Source of the DNA: Ramlibacter sp.
Lineage (GTDB): Bacteria > Pseudomonadota > Gammaproteobacteria > Burkholderiales > Burkholderiaceae_C
DNA: 42,758 nucleotides
Direction of reading: 5' to 3'
Assembly (NCBI RefSeq): GCF_029866045.1
Contig: NZ_JARXAB010000055.1
Coordinates: 1-42,758, forward strand
How positions within the stretch are numbered: position 1 is the stretch's first letter; every line of letters begins with the position of its first letter. This document shows, piece by piece, positions 26,015 through 34,662 of this stretch. The notes beneath the pieces are model-generated. The model did no database searches. It was not told the origin of the DNA and was given only the letters and a program-made list of their open reading frames with translations. The position numbers and the translations under genes were made by a program.

Positions 26015-26752
26015 ATGGGACTGGCGTTGCACGCGATCGATCTGGAGCACAAACCCCGGCCGGCGGGTAGTTTTCCGCAACGCCCGGAGGGCAGCCCCAA
26101 CCTGGCGGAGCAGGCGTATTCGCATCTGCGCACATTGATCCTGGGTCGACATATTGTGGGCGGAACGGGCCTCTCCGAAGGGCGACTCGCCACGGAGCTG
26201 AACGTCTCCCGAACCCCCATGCGCGAGGCCTTGGTGCGACTGGCGGGCGAGGGCCTGCTGGAGAAAACGGCTGAGGGAGTTTTCCGTGTGCGCTCGGTAT
26301 CCATTCGGGATTTCTTCGAGTGCATGGAGGTGAGAGAACTGCTGGAGTGTCATGCCATCGAGCGCGCAATTGCCATCGCGCCGGATGCCGAACTGAAATC
26401 CCTTCACGACGAGTTGAAGGCGCTGCCTGCGTCGTCACAGGACGACTTGGCGCATTGGCAATTTGACAACCGCTTCCACTCCTTCTTCGCCACCATGGCC
26501 AGAAACCAGGCCCTGGCGCGCGCCATCCAGCGCGAGCGGGTGGTGGCCCGGCTGTTTCGCATCTCCTCACCCTTCCACCGTCAGTCCGAAAGCGATGTGG
26601 AGCACATCGAGATCATGGACGCGGTCATGCAGCGCGACGTCAAGTCGGCCCAGGCCGCCATGCGCCGCCATCTGCAAAACCTGCAAAACGATGCGCGTCG
26701 CGAGATTGAAAGCCAGGCCTATCTGGCCCCACGCAACCAGGATCTGGGATGA
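26015..26752 (+). CDS. GntR-family transcriptional regulator (FadR/FCD subfamily)
   Basis: 245 residues. The winged helix-turn-helix (about 30-95) contains EGRLATELNVSRTPMREALVRLAGEGLL. A C-terminal FCD helical domain follows with likely metal/effector ligands Asp and His in FDNRFHSFF, His in VEHIEIMDAV and His in MRRHLQNL. Located inside the catabolic operon, it probably represses it until a pathway intermediate binds. The ATGA overlap with the hydantoinase gene shows translational coupling. The palindrome at 23372-23386 is a candidate target. Confidence 0.93.
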   Translation: MGLALHAIDLEHKPRPAGSFPQRPEGSPNLAEQAYSHLRTLILGRHIVGGTGLSEGRLATELNVSRTPMREALVRLAGEGLLEKTAEGVFRVRSVSIRDFFECMEVRELLECHAIERAIAIAPDAELKSLHDELKALPASSQDDLAHWQFDNRFHSFFATMARNQALARAIQRERVVARLFRISSPFHRQSESDVEHIEIMDAVMQRDVKSAQAAMRRHLQNLQNDARREIESQAYLAPRNQDLG

Positions 26753-28167
26753 CACGATTTGAAACCATCATCCGTGGCGGTACCGTCGTCACTGCCTCTG
26801 ACACGTTTGAAGCTGATGTAGGAATCAGCGAGGGCAAGATCCAGGCCATTGGTCGAAACTTGCCCGATGGCAACCAAGTGATTGACGCCAAGGGGCGGCT
26901 GGTTCTTCCCGGTGGTGTGGACGGACACTGCCACCTCGACCAGCCGACCGGCGACGGCTCCCAGTGCGCCGACGACTTCTACACCGGCACAGTCGCAGCG
27001 GCCTTTGGCGGAACGACCACGGTCATTCCCTTCGCCTGCCAGTTCCGCGGCATGCCAATGCAGGCCGCGGTGGATGACTATCACCGCCGAGCCCAAGGCA
27101 AGGCCGTCATCGACTACGCCTTCCACCTGATCGTGAGCGACCCCACCGAAGCGCTCCTGAAAGTGGATCTCCCGCGTTTGATCGGCGAGGGATACACCTC
27201 GTTCAAGATCTACATGACCTATGACGACATGAAGTTGAACGACAAGCAGGTCGTACAGCTTCTGTCGGTGGCTCGCCAGCATGGCGCCATGGCCATGATC
27301 CATGCCGAAAACTCGGACCTGATCGCCTGGCTCACCGATACATTGCTCGAGCAGGGCAAGACCGAGCCGCGATACCACGCGGCCGCAAGGCCGATGCTGG
27401 TCGAGCGCGAAGCCACGCACCGCGCCATCACCTTCGCCGAACTTGCGGATGTCCCCATCCTCATCGTTCATGTCTCAGGGCGTGAGGCGGTGGAGCAAAT
27501 TCATTGGGCGCAGGGCCGTGGCATGCGCATCTACGCCGAGACCTGTCCTCAATACATCACCCTCACCGAAGAAGACCTGGCCAAGCCCGGCTTCGAGGGC
27601 GCCAAGTGCATTTGCAGCCCACCACCGCGCAACAAGGCGAACCAGTCGGTCATCTGGGACGGCCTGGACAGCGGCCTGTTCCACATCTTTTCCTCGGACC
27701 ATGCCCCGTTTCGCTATCAGTCCGAGACAGGCAAGATGCTCAAGGGCGAGAGCACGCCGTTCAACTGGATCCCCAACGGTGTGCCAGGCATCGAGACCCG
27801 CCTTCCCATCCTCTTTTCCGAGGGCGTCAAGAAGGGTCGGATCAGTTTGAACAAATTTGTCGAACTGGTGTCGACCAATCCGGCCAAGATGTACGGTTTG
27901 CATCCTCGCAAGGGTGCTATCGCCGTCGGGAGCGATGCCGACGTGGTGGTGTTCGACCCTGACCTGCGTCGTGTCATCCGCAGTGACAAGCTTCACCACA
28001 ATGTCGACTACACGCCCTATGAGGGCATGGTGGTGGATGGCTGGCCTGTCACTGTCCTTTCCCGCGGCCAGGTCGTCATTGGCGATGGCAAGTTGATGGC
28101 CGCCGCCGGCCAGGGGCAGTTCCTTCCATGCGGCCGGCCGGAGATGGCCCGCCCCAAGGTGGCCTGA
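26749..28167 (+). CDS. Dihydropyrimidinase / D-hydantoinase family cyclic amidohydrolase
   Basis: 472 residues with a complete binuclear zinc site: His60 and His62 (DGHCHLD), the carboxylated Lys153 (SFKIYMTYDD), His185 (MIHAEN), His241 (LIVHVSG) and Asp317 (SSDHAPF). It opens cyclic amides such as dihydropyrimidines or 5-substituted hydantoins to N-carbamoyl amino acids. Length is as for bacterial D-hydantoinases. The start ATG overlaps the GntR stop. The DUF3830 and M20 genes follow. The actual ring substrate cannot be inferred. The transporter and the FAD enzyme suggest an amino-acid-derived ureide. Confidence 0.94.
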   Translation: MTRFETIIRGGTVVTASDTFEADVGISEGKIQAIGRNLPDGNQVIDAKGRLVLPGGVDGHCHLDQPTGDGSQCADDFYTGTVAAAFGGTTTVIPFACQFRGMPMQAAVDDYHRRAQGKAVIDYAFHLIVSDPTEALLKVDLPRLIGEGYTSFKIYMTYDDMKLNDKQVVQLLSVARQHGAMAMIHAENSDLIAWLTDTLLEQGKTEPRYHAAARPMLVEREATHRAITFAELADVPILIVHVSGREAVEQIHWAQGRGMRIYAETCPQYITLTEEDLAKPGFEGAKCICSPPPRNKANQSVIWDGLDSGLFHIFSSDHAPFRYQSETGKMLKGESTPFNWIPNGVPGIETRLPILFSEGVKKGRISLNKFVELVSTNPAKMYGLHPRKGAIAVGSDADVVVFDPDLRRVIRSDKLHHNVDYTPYEGMVVDGWPVTVLSRGQVVIGDGKLMAAAGQGQFLPCGRPEMARPKVA

Positions 28168-28229
28168 TCCTGCGCGCTCGCATCTGACCACAGCCCCTTC
28201 GGGCGCTTCTTTAGCCACACGTACCCCCC

Positions 28230-28661
28230 ATGAGCTCACAGCCGCACCTCCCACAACTCAAAATTACCGCAGGCTCTTTTGTCTTCGACGCCCGACTCGA
28301 AACCACGCTGGCGCCCGAGACCTGTGCCGCCATGCTCCCCTTGTTTCCTTATCGGCAAAAGCTGATTCACGTGCGCTGGAGTGGCGAGGGCGTCTGGATC
28401 CCGCTGGGCGACAAGCACTTCGATTTGAAGTGGGAAAACCACACCAGCTACCCGGCCCCAGGGCAGATGATTCTTTATCCCGGGGGTATCAGCGAGTGTG
28501 AAATCTTGCTGGCGTATGGCAGCGTGCACTTTGCCAGCAAGCTGGGCCAGCTCGCGGGAAACCACTTCATCACGCTCACCTCCAACCTCGACCAGCTCCC
28601 GGCTCTGGGTAAGAAGGTCTTGTGGGAAGGCGCGCAGGACCTGCTGATCGAGCTGGCCTGA
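28230..28661 (+). CDS. DUF3830 (cyclophilin-like fold) protein
   Basis: 143 residues with no signal peptide. Conserved features of DUF3830 are seen: ITAGSFVFDARLET, CAAMLPLFPY, HVRWSGEGVWIPLGD, APGQMILYPGGISECEILLAYG and VHFASKLGQLAGNHF. The fold is small and beta-rich, and the function is unknown. I recall the family beside hydantoinase and amino-acid catabolism genes. It starts 62 bp after the hydantoinase and 34 bp before the M20 gene. It could be a lyase, racemase or chaperone for a pathway enzyme. Confidence 0.85.
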   Translation: MSSQPHLPQLKITAGSFVFDARLETTLAPETCAAMLPLFPYRQKLIHVRWSGEGVWIPLGDKHFDLKWENHTSYPAPGQMILYPGGISECEILLAYGSVHFASKLGQLAGNHFITLTSNLDQLPALGKKVLWEGAQDLLIELA

Positions 28662-28695
28662 TTCCTTCAGAACACACGCACGAGAAGGCCGCCGA

Positions 28696-30024
28696 ATGAA
28701 TGAATTTGCCCCCCTTCTTGCGCAAACGGTTGCCAGCCGGCGCGAGAGCATCGTCGGTTTTTTGCGGGACTTGATCGCCGAGACCCGGCACGGCGAGGCC
28801 GCCGTGCTTCGCGCCATTGCAAAAGCGTCTGCAGACATGGGCTGCCGTGTTGAGTGGGTCGAATACGACCCGCAAGCCGTTCCCATGGTCGAAGAGTTTG
28901 CCGCCGAGGAAGCCATGACGCCGGGCCTGCGCCAGTGCGTCGTGGCGCGTATCGGAACGCCGGGTGCGGGCCGAAGCCTGCTATTTTTTGGCCACCCCGA
29001 CAGCGAGCCGCTTTCCCGGCTCGATGAATGGAGGCATGACCCCTTCAAAGGCGAGATCAGCGGCGACCGGATCCACGGCTGGGGCGTTGCCGACGACCTG
29101 GCTGGGGTGGCCATCTACACCCAGGCGATTGCGCTGCTCAAGGCTTGCGGCTTGCAGCCCAAGGGGGATGTCATCTTGGTCAGTACGCCCAGCAAGCGGC
29201 ATGCGCGAGGTGTCTCTGCGCTGTTGCACCAGGGGCTCACGGCTGACGCCGCCATCTATCTTCACCCTGCTGAATCAGGGTTGGGTATGAAGGAAATCAA
29301 GGCTTTCGCATCCGGGCAGCTGGAATTCAGGATCCGGGTCGAAGGCACCGCGCCGCCGACCTCCGAGCCCCTGCAGACCGCCTTTGCGCATCTGGCCGTC
29401 AATCCGGTGGCCAAGGCTTTCCAGGTGTTTGAAGCACTCATGCGCTTGGACGAACGGCGCGGCGCCCAGCTGCACCACCCCTTGCTGCATCAGGCGGTGG
29501 GCCGATCGACCAATCTCATGGTGTCCACGATGAACTGCGACCCGACCGACTCGCTCTCGCGCGTGCGCAGCGAGTGCTGGCTCGGAGGCGCCATCTCGTT
29601 TGCGCCGCCAGAGCCGATGGCCCAGGTGATGAGACAGGTGGAGGAGACTTTGGCGGCCTTGGGTCAGGACGATCCGTGGTTTCGCGAGCACCCGCCGCAA
29701 CTGCAATGGGAGTCGGGCGTCACCGGAGCCGAGGTCTCATCGGAGCACCCGCTGTATCGGGCGTTGGCCGGTGCCATTGAGCAGGTTACCGGCCATGTGC
29801 CTCAGGTCAACCCGATGCACACGTCCAGCGACATCCGCAACCCGATGGTCCAAAAGGCAATCCCGACGGTGGGTCTCGGCCCCCTGTGCGGCGATTTGTC
29901 GCAAAACGGACAAACAGACGAATGGGTGGATGTGGAGGACTACCTCTCGGCGGTCGCCGTCGTTGCCACCACGATCGTGGACTGGTGCGGCGTTGAGCCG
30001 TTCAAAGCGGGTCAAAAAGTCTAG
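28696..30024 (+). CDS. M20-family peptidase homologue with degenerate active site
   Basis: 442 residues aligned along the whole M20/carboxypeptidase G2 fold. The first metal motif is kept (GHPDSEP, His100, Asp102) as is the bridging Asp133 (GVADDLAG). The usual DEE motif holding the general base and a metal ligand reads PSK (165-167 in STPSKRHARG), the EPT motif reads HPAE, and the C-terminal metal His is absent (LSQNGQTDEWVD). Canonical metallo-peptidase or carbamoylase activity is therefore unlikely. It may be a rewired hydrolase or a non-catalytic partner. The coding sequence is intact with no frameshift. Last gene of the rightward operon. Confidence 0.88.
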   Translation: MNEFAPLLAQTVASRRESIVGFLRDLIAETRHGEAAVLRAIAKASADMGCRVEWVEYDPQAVPMVEEFAAEEAMTPGLRQCVVARIGTPGAGRSLLFFGHPDSEPLSRLDEWRHDPFKGEISGDRIHGWGVADDLAGVAIYTQAIALLKACGLQPKGDVILVSTPSKRHARGVSALLHQGLTADAAIYLHPAESGLGMKEIKAFASGQLEFRIRVEGTAPPTSEPLQTAFAHLAVNPVAKAFQVFEALMRLDERRGAQLHHPLLHQAVGRSTNLMVSTMNCDPTDSLSRVRSECWLGGAISFAPPEPMAQVMRQVEETLAALGQDDPWFREHPPQLQWESGVTGAEVSSEHPLYRALAGAIEQVTGHVPQVNPMHTSSDIRNPMVQKAIPTVGLGPLCGDLSQNGQTDEWVDVEDYLSAVAVVATTIVDWCGVEPFKAGQKV

Positions 30025-30175
30025 GGCGCAATCTTGGAGGCCGCCGGTAGCACTCGGCGCTCGCCTGTTGATCCGCCGATCAATCAATGCGGTTTCATCG
30101 GCGCTGGATCAAGGAATATGATTTTGATTGCGGCTCCATGCGCTGCCCAGCCGCGCCCCCTCCAGGACTTTTCTC

Positions 30176-31336
30176 ATGCTCCACGCCCCCGACCAATACC
30201 AGGAACTTCGCGACGCAGTGCGCGCGCTCTGCGCCCAGTACCCCGACGAGTACTTCCGCAAGATCGATGAAAAGCGGGGTTACCCAGAGGAGTTCGTGAC
30301 CGCGCTCACCAAGGCCGGCTGGCTGGCCGCATTGATTCCGCAGGAGTTCGGCGGCCCGGGCCTGTCTATGGCCGAGGCCTCGGTCATCATGGAAGAAATC
30401 AACCGCTCCGGCGGCAACTCCGGCGCCTGCCACGGGCAGATGTATGTCATGAACACCATCGTGTTCAGCGGATCCCAGGCGCAAAAAGAACATTACCTGC
30501 CCAAGATCGCCGCCGGCGAACTGCGGGTGCAGGCCATGGGGGTGACCGAGCCCACCACCGGCAGCGACACCACCAAGCTCAAGACCACCGCGGTTAAGAA
30601 AGACGGCCGCTGGGTGATCAACGGCCAGAAGGTCTGGATCTCCCGCGTGCAGCACAGCGACCTGCTGATTTTGCTGGCCCGCACCACCCCTATTTCCGAG
30701 GTAGAGCGCAAGAGCGACGGCCTCAGCTGCTTCATCATCGAGCTGGACAAGGCCATCGGCAACGGCCTCACGGTGCGGCCTATTTTGAACATGGTCAACC
30801 ATGAAACCAACGAGCTGTTCTTCGACAACCTCGAGCTGCCCGAAGACGCGCTGCTCGGGCAGGAGGGCAAGGGCCTCAAGGTGATCTTCGAGGGCCTCAA
30901 CGCCGAGCGCACCCTGATTGCGGCCGAATGCATCGGCGACGGCTATTGGTTCATCGAGCGGGCGCGCAACTATGCCAATGAGCGCAAGGTGTTCGGGCGG
31001 CCCATCGGCCAGAACCAGGGCATTCAATTCCCGCTGGCCGAGTCCTTCATTGAATTGGAAGCAGCCAGCCTCATGCGTTGGCGTGCCTGCGAGAAGATCG
31101 ACGCGCGCCAGAACGCTGGTGTTGAGGCCAATATGGCCAAGTACCTGGCCGCCAAGGCCAGCTGGGAGGCGGCCAACGCCTGCTTGCAGACCCATGGTGG
31201 TTTTGGCTTTGCCTGCGAGTACGACGTCGAGCGCAAGTTCCGCGAAACCCGTCTCTACCAGGTAGCACCCATCTCCACCAACATGATCCTGAGCCACGTC
31301 GCCGAGCACGTGCTCAAGCTCCCGCGCTCCTTTTGA
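30176..31336 (+). CDS. Acyl-CoA dehydrogenase family protein
   Basis: 386 residues from ATG 30176. The FAD/acyl-CoA signature is seen in MGVTEPTTGSDTTKLKTTA, INGQKVWIS and QTHGGFGFACEYDVERKFRETRLYQ. At the MCAD catalytic position (YEGT) the sequence is YQVAPIST, so that Glu is absent. Glu244 in EGLNAERT lies where isovaleryl-CoA and long-chain enzymes place their base. It probably oxidises an acyl-CoA to an enoyl-CoA, with electrons passing to ETF. Separate from the operon to the left (151-bp gap). The frame could start at 30128, but the leader is poor. Confidence 0.93.
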   Translation: MLHAPDQYQELRDAVRALCAQYPDEYFRKIDEKRGYPEEFVTALTKAGWLAALIPQEFGGPGLSMAEASVIMEEINRSGGNSGACHGQMYVMNTIVFSGSQAQKEHYLPKIAAGELRVQAMGVTEPTTGSDTTKLKTTAVKKDGRWVINGQKVWISRVQHSDLLILLARTTPISEVERKSDGLSCFIIELDKAIGNGLTVRPILNMVNHETNELFFDNLELPEDALLGQEGKGLKVIFEGLNAERTLIAAECIGDGYWFIERARNYANERKVFGRPIGQNQGIQFPLAESFIELEAASLMRWRACEKIDARQNAGVEANMAKYLAAKASWEAANACLQTHGGFGFACEYDVERKFRETRLYQVAPISTNMILSHVAEHVLKLPRSF

Positions 31337-31405
31337 GCGGCCGCCGGGACGCAGCGACCCCGGCTGGCTCGCGAGCGCATTCACCGCCCACGGCATACTC
31401 TTTCC

Positions 31406-31960
31406 ATGCACACCGACGACATCCCCCGGGAGGAGCTCCACCTCCGTCAAATCCAGTTTCGTGGTTGGCGCCGGGGCGACGGCTTATTCGAGATCGAGGC
31501 CAGCCTCAGCGACCGCAAGCCGCACGAGTTTCGCCCGCCCTCCGGCGAGCGGGTGGTGCCCGCGGGCGACCCGATTCACGACCTGGGCCTGACCCTGGTT
31601 TTTGGCGCCGACATGGTGGTGCGCGAGGTGAGCACCTTCTTCGCCGCTTACCCCTACCGGGAGTGCAATGGGGGTGGCGACTCCCTGCAGGCCTTGGTGG
31701 GTTTGAAGATCGGCGCCGGCTGGGGCAGCGAGGTACGCAAACGCCTGCCCACGGGCGACACCTGCGCGCACCTGCGCGAGTTGCTGATCCCACTGGCGAG
31801 TGCTGCCACGATTGCCCTGGCCTCGGTGCGCAGCCCGGCGGCCCTCGACGCCCTGGGGCCGGACGGCATACCGCGCAAGATCGACACCTGCTACGCCTAC
31901 GGCGCCTCGCGTGAGCTGGTGCTTCAGCGCTGGCCCAGCTTCCACAAACCTGCGCCTTGA
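31406..31960 (+). CDS. DUF2889 domain protein
   Basis: 184 residues, cytosolic. The pattern LHLRQIQFRGWRRGDGLFEIEASLSDRKP, PIHDLGLTLVF, YRECNGGGDSLQALVGLKIGAGW and the ending CYAYGASRELVLQRWP matches DUF2889, whose function is unknown and which is common in betaproteobacterial catabolic regions. 69 bp after the acyl-CoA dehydrogenase, same strand. Confidence 0.88.
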   Translation: MHTDDIPREELHLRQIQFRGWRRGDGLFEIEASLSDRKPHEFRPPSGERVVPAGDPIHDLGLTLVFGADMVVREVSTFFAAYPYRECNGGGDSLQALVGLKIGAGWGSEVRKRLPTGDTCAHLRELLIPLASAATIALASVRSPAALDALGPDGIPRKIDTCYAYGASRELVLQRWPSFHKPAP

Positions 31961-31984
31961 GCGCCGCCCACGCACACAAGCGCA

Positions 31985-32022
31985 CGGTTTCGATCGTTGG
32001 GCTTTGCGCCGACGCGAAACCG
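31985..32022. repeat. 8-bp inverted repeat with 22-bp spacer
   Basis: cggtttcg (31985-31992) and cgaaaccg (32015-32022) are perfect complements. They lie between the DUF2889 gene and Bug receptor 3 and could be a terminator stem or a regulatory site. Confidence 0.4.
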
Positions 32023-32141
32023 GTCTGCAACGTCGAGGGAAAACCCGCTGGCAAAGGGCGTTTGCTCGACTTAACTTGCGTGTCGCTGGGGATTTTATTC
32101 GCGCTGCATCGGCCCGATGGCCCCTGAACCGGAAGAGACCC

Positions 32142-33113
32142 ATGCTCCCACTGAACCGAAGAACCGTGGCTGCTGCCGCTTTATTGGCCAGCCTTGCTCC
32201 CTTCGCGCTGGCGCAGTCGCCCGCTGCCTATCCGAACAAGCCTATTCGTATCCTGGTGCCTTTCGCGCCAGGGGGCAGCTTGGACCCCGTGGCACGCCTG
32301 ATCGGCGATCGCTTGACCCAGGCATGGGGCCAGCCCGTGATCGTGGACAACCGCGCCGGTGGCAACACCACCATCGCCACGCTGGCGGCTGCGAAGTCGC
32401 CGCCGGATGGCCACACCCTGCTGCTGACCGCCAGCACCCATGTCATCAACCCGCTGCTCATGGCGAACCTGCCTTATGACAGCGAGAAGGACTTCCTGCC
32501 AGTCGCCACCCTCATCAAGAGCGAGTTTGTTTTAGTCGTGCACCCCAGTGTTCCGACCACTACCGTGCAGGAGTTCATCGCGCTGGCCAAGTCCCGGCCG
32601 GACGGGATCGACTACGCCTCTTCCGGTCATGGCAACGCCAACCATATCGCGGCTGAATTGTTCAACCAGGTGGCCGGCACCCGGATGCGGCATGTGCCCT
32701 ACAAGGGCGGCGGGCAGGCGGTGCAGGACCTGCTCTCCGGCCAGGTCAAAGCCATCTTCTCGGTGCCTTTCACGGTGACCCCGCACATCAAGTCTGGCAA
32801 ATTGCGCGCGCTCGCACACACGGGTGCTGCGGGCCTGCCCGGAGTGCCCAGCTTCTCGCAGGCGGGGCTTCCGGCCTTCGACCTGCGCTCATGGCAGGCC
32901 ATCATGGTGCCCGCGGGCACGCCAAAACCCGTCATCGACAAGCTGGCGGCCGAACTCGGAAAGATCATGAACGACCCGACCACGCAGGAGAAGCTGGCCG
33001 CTACTGGCCAGGAAGTTTGGTTCCAGGGGCCTGAGGCCTTCAGCGCCATGATGAAAGCCGACACCAAGAAGTTCGGCGACATCATCCGCACCGCCAACAT
33101 CAAGATGGAGTGA
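32142..33113 (+). CDS. Bug/TctC-family receptor 3
   Basis: 323 residues from ATG 32142, with GGAAGAG upstream. The signal peptide starts LPLNRRTVAAAALLASLA (twin-Arg-like) and ends near ALAQS. The mature part has YPNKPIRILVPFAPGGSLDPVAR, PPDGHTLL, RHVPYKGGGQAVQDLLSGQ and VPAGTPKPVIDKL. It is a periplasmic carboxylate-type receptor with unknown ligand. Followed after 5 bp by a small cupin gene, so the two are probably functionally paired. Confidence 0.93.
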   Translation: MLPLNRRTVAAAALLASLAPFALAQSPAAYPNKPIRILVPFAPGGSLDPVARLIGDRLTQAWGQPVIVDNRAGGNTTIATLAAAKSPPDGHTLLLTASTHVINPLLMANLPYDSEKDFLPVATLIKSEFVLVVHPSVPTTTVQEFIALAKSRPDGIDYASSGHGNANHIAAELFNQVAGTRMRHVPYKGGGQAVQDLLSGQVKAIFSVPFTVTPHIKSGKLRALAHTGAAGLPGVPSFSQAGLPAFDLRSWQAIMVPAGTPKPVIDKLAAELGKIMNDPTTQEKLAATGQEVWFQGPEAFSAMMKADTKKFGDIIRTANIKME

Positions 33114-33118
33114 AGGCA

Positions 33119-33619
33119 ATGAGTGACACCATTGAAGCGGCAGGGCCTGCGCAGGTCTTTCGCTACACGACGCCGGAGCTGCCGGAAGGCGACTTCCAGG
33201 GCAAGTTCATCACGCGCCTGGCCCGCACCGACCGGATGATGGCCAATGTGCAGACGCTCAGGAGCGGCGGCGAGAACAACCTTCACTCCCACCGCCACCT
33301 CGACGGCTTCTGGTTCGTCTTGTCCGGGCGGGTGCGCTTCTACGGCGAGGGGGATGTGGTCGTGGCCGAACTCGGCCCCCGCGAAGGGGTCATGGTCCCG
33401 CGCAACTTCAAGTACTGGTTTGAGGCCGTCGGGGACGAGCCCCTCGAGTTGTTGCAGGTGGAGTCATTCAACGTGGCCATTCCCAACTACACCGCCATCC
33501 GTGAGCAGGAGCGCATCAACCACACGCCCAAGCAGGCGTCTTTCGGGGGGATCCGCATCCTGGAGGGCCGGGTGGATTCCCCCGACTTCGGGCAACCCCC
33601 CAAGCCGCTGGACGCCTGA
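33119..33619 (+). CDS. Cupin-domain protein
   Basis: 166 residues from ATG 33119 (GGAG in the end of the previous gene acts as Shine-Dalgarno). A single cupin barrel has motif 1 around NNLHSHRHLDGFWFVLSG (His56, 58, 60) and motif 2 around GVMVPRNFKYWFEAVG. The usual metal Glu of motif 1 and His of motif 2 are Gly/Asp and Tyr, so metal binding may be altered. Role unknown, possibly isomerase- or decarboxylase-like in the pathway served by the adjacent Bug receptor. A GTG start at 33110 would add 3 residues. Confidence 0.88.
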   Translation: MSDTIEAAGPAQVFRYTTPELPEGDFQGKFITRLARTDRMMANVQTLRSGGENNLHSHRHLDGFWFVLSGRVRFYGEGDVVVAELGPREGVMVPRNFKYWFEAVGDEPLELLQVESFNVAIPNYTAIREQERINHTPKQASFGGIRILEGRVDSPDFGQPPKPLDA

Positions 33620-33636
33620 ATGCAGTGACCTGAGCG

Positions 33637-33656
33637 TGGCGCAGACATCTGCGCCA
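33637..33656. terminator. Hairpin between cupin gene and Bug receptor 4
   Basis: tggcgcaga and tctgcgcca form a 9-bp perfect inverted repeat with almost no loop. It lies between convergent genes and could act in both directions. No T-run is present. Confidence 0.55.
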
Positions 33657-33678
33657 TGCTGAGCGCCTGGCGTCGTAT

Positions 33679-34662
33679 TTACTCGACCGAAATCTTCGCT
33701 GCGCGCACCACGGAGCCCCAGCGATCGAGTTCGGCCTGAACAAAGCGCCCCATCTCGGCAGGGTTGCTGCCAATGGGCACGATGTTGATCGCCTGCAGCC
33801 GGGCCACCATCTCGGGCTGCTTCATGATTTCGCTCACCCAGCCCGACACCTTGGCGACGATTGCCGGCGGGGTTTTGGGCGGCGCGACGACACCGTACCA
33901 GACGGTGGAGGCGAAGCCGGGAATCGTCTCCGACAGGGTCGGAACGTCGGGTAGCAGGGGTGCGCGCGTCTCACTGCCCACGGCCAGGGCGCGCAGGGCG
34001 CCGCTCTTGACGTGCTGGTAGGTGCTGCTCAACTCGGAGAATTGGAAGTCGGTCTGGCCCTGCAACTGCGCGGTAACGGCCGCGGCACTGGCTTTGTAGG
34101 GCACATGAACGATGTCGGTGCCGCTCAAAGTCTTGAGCAATTCGGAAGTGATGTGCGTGGTGGTCCCCGCACCGCCGCTGCCGTAATTGAGCTTCCCCGG
34201 GTTGGCCTTGGCGGCAGCGATGAGGTCGCGCACTGATTTGTACGGCGAGTCCGAGCGCACCAGGAGCACGTTCGGAATCAGGGCAGCCAGGGAGATATGG
34301 GTGAACTCTGAGGGCTCATAGGGCATCTTGGCCATCACCAGCTTGTTCAGTGCAATCGGGCCCGCTGCAGAAAACATGAAGGTATAGCCATCAGGAGGCG
34401 AGCGGAACACATGCTCTGCCCCCACATTACCCGACGCCCCTCCGGCACGGTTTTCAACGATCACGGGCTTGCCGGCCTTGACCCGGAGTTGCTCTGCGAT
34501 CAAGCGGGCGAGATTGTCGGTGGCGGCACCTGGCGCCACTGGAACCACGAGCCTGATGAGGCGGTTCGGATAGTCGTCCTGCGCGAGTGAGAGGGAAGGC
34601 AGGCCTAGCGCCGTCGCCGCAGAACCCACCAGGACAGAGCGGCGAGTGAGTGAGTGCTTCAT
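33679..34662 (-). CDS. Bug/TctC-family receptor 4
   Basis: 327 residues from ATG 34662, with AGGAG upstream. The leader MKHSLTRRSVLVGSAATALG has a twin-arginine-type motif and is cleaved near SLAQD. Family motifs are YPNRLIRLVVPVAPGAATDNLAR, SPPDGYTFM, HVPYKASAAAVTAQLQGQTD and VAPPKTPPAIVAKVS. The ligand is unknown. It is divergent from the SDR-PrpD pair (406-bp spacer) and may serve that pathway. Confidence 0.93.
   Translation of the reverse strand: MKHSLTRRSVLVGSAATALGLPSLSLAQDDYPNRLIRLVVPVAPGAATDNLARLIAEQLRVKAGKPVIVENRAGGASGNVGAEHVFRSPPDGYTFMFSAAGPIALNKLVMAKMPYEPSEFTHISLAALIPNVLLVRSDSPYKSVRDLIAAAKANPGKLNYGSGGAGTTTHITSELLKTLSGTDIVHVPYKASAAAVTAQLQGQTDFQFSELSSTYQHVKSGALRALAVGSETRAPLLPDVPTLSETIPGFASTVWYGVVAPPKTPPAIVAKVSGWVSEIMKQPEMVARLQAINIVPIGSNPAEMGRFVQAELDRWGSVVRAAKISVE

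Noticed and set aside
30095-31450. A 451-codon minus-strand frame opposite the acyl-CoA dehydrogenase
   Set aside because: Antisense of a clear enzyme gene, no recognisable domain.
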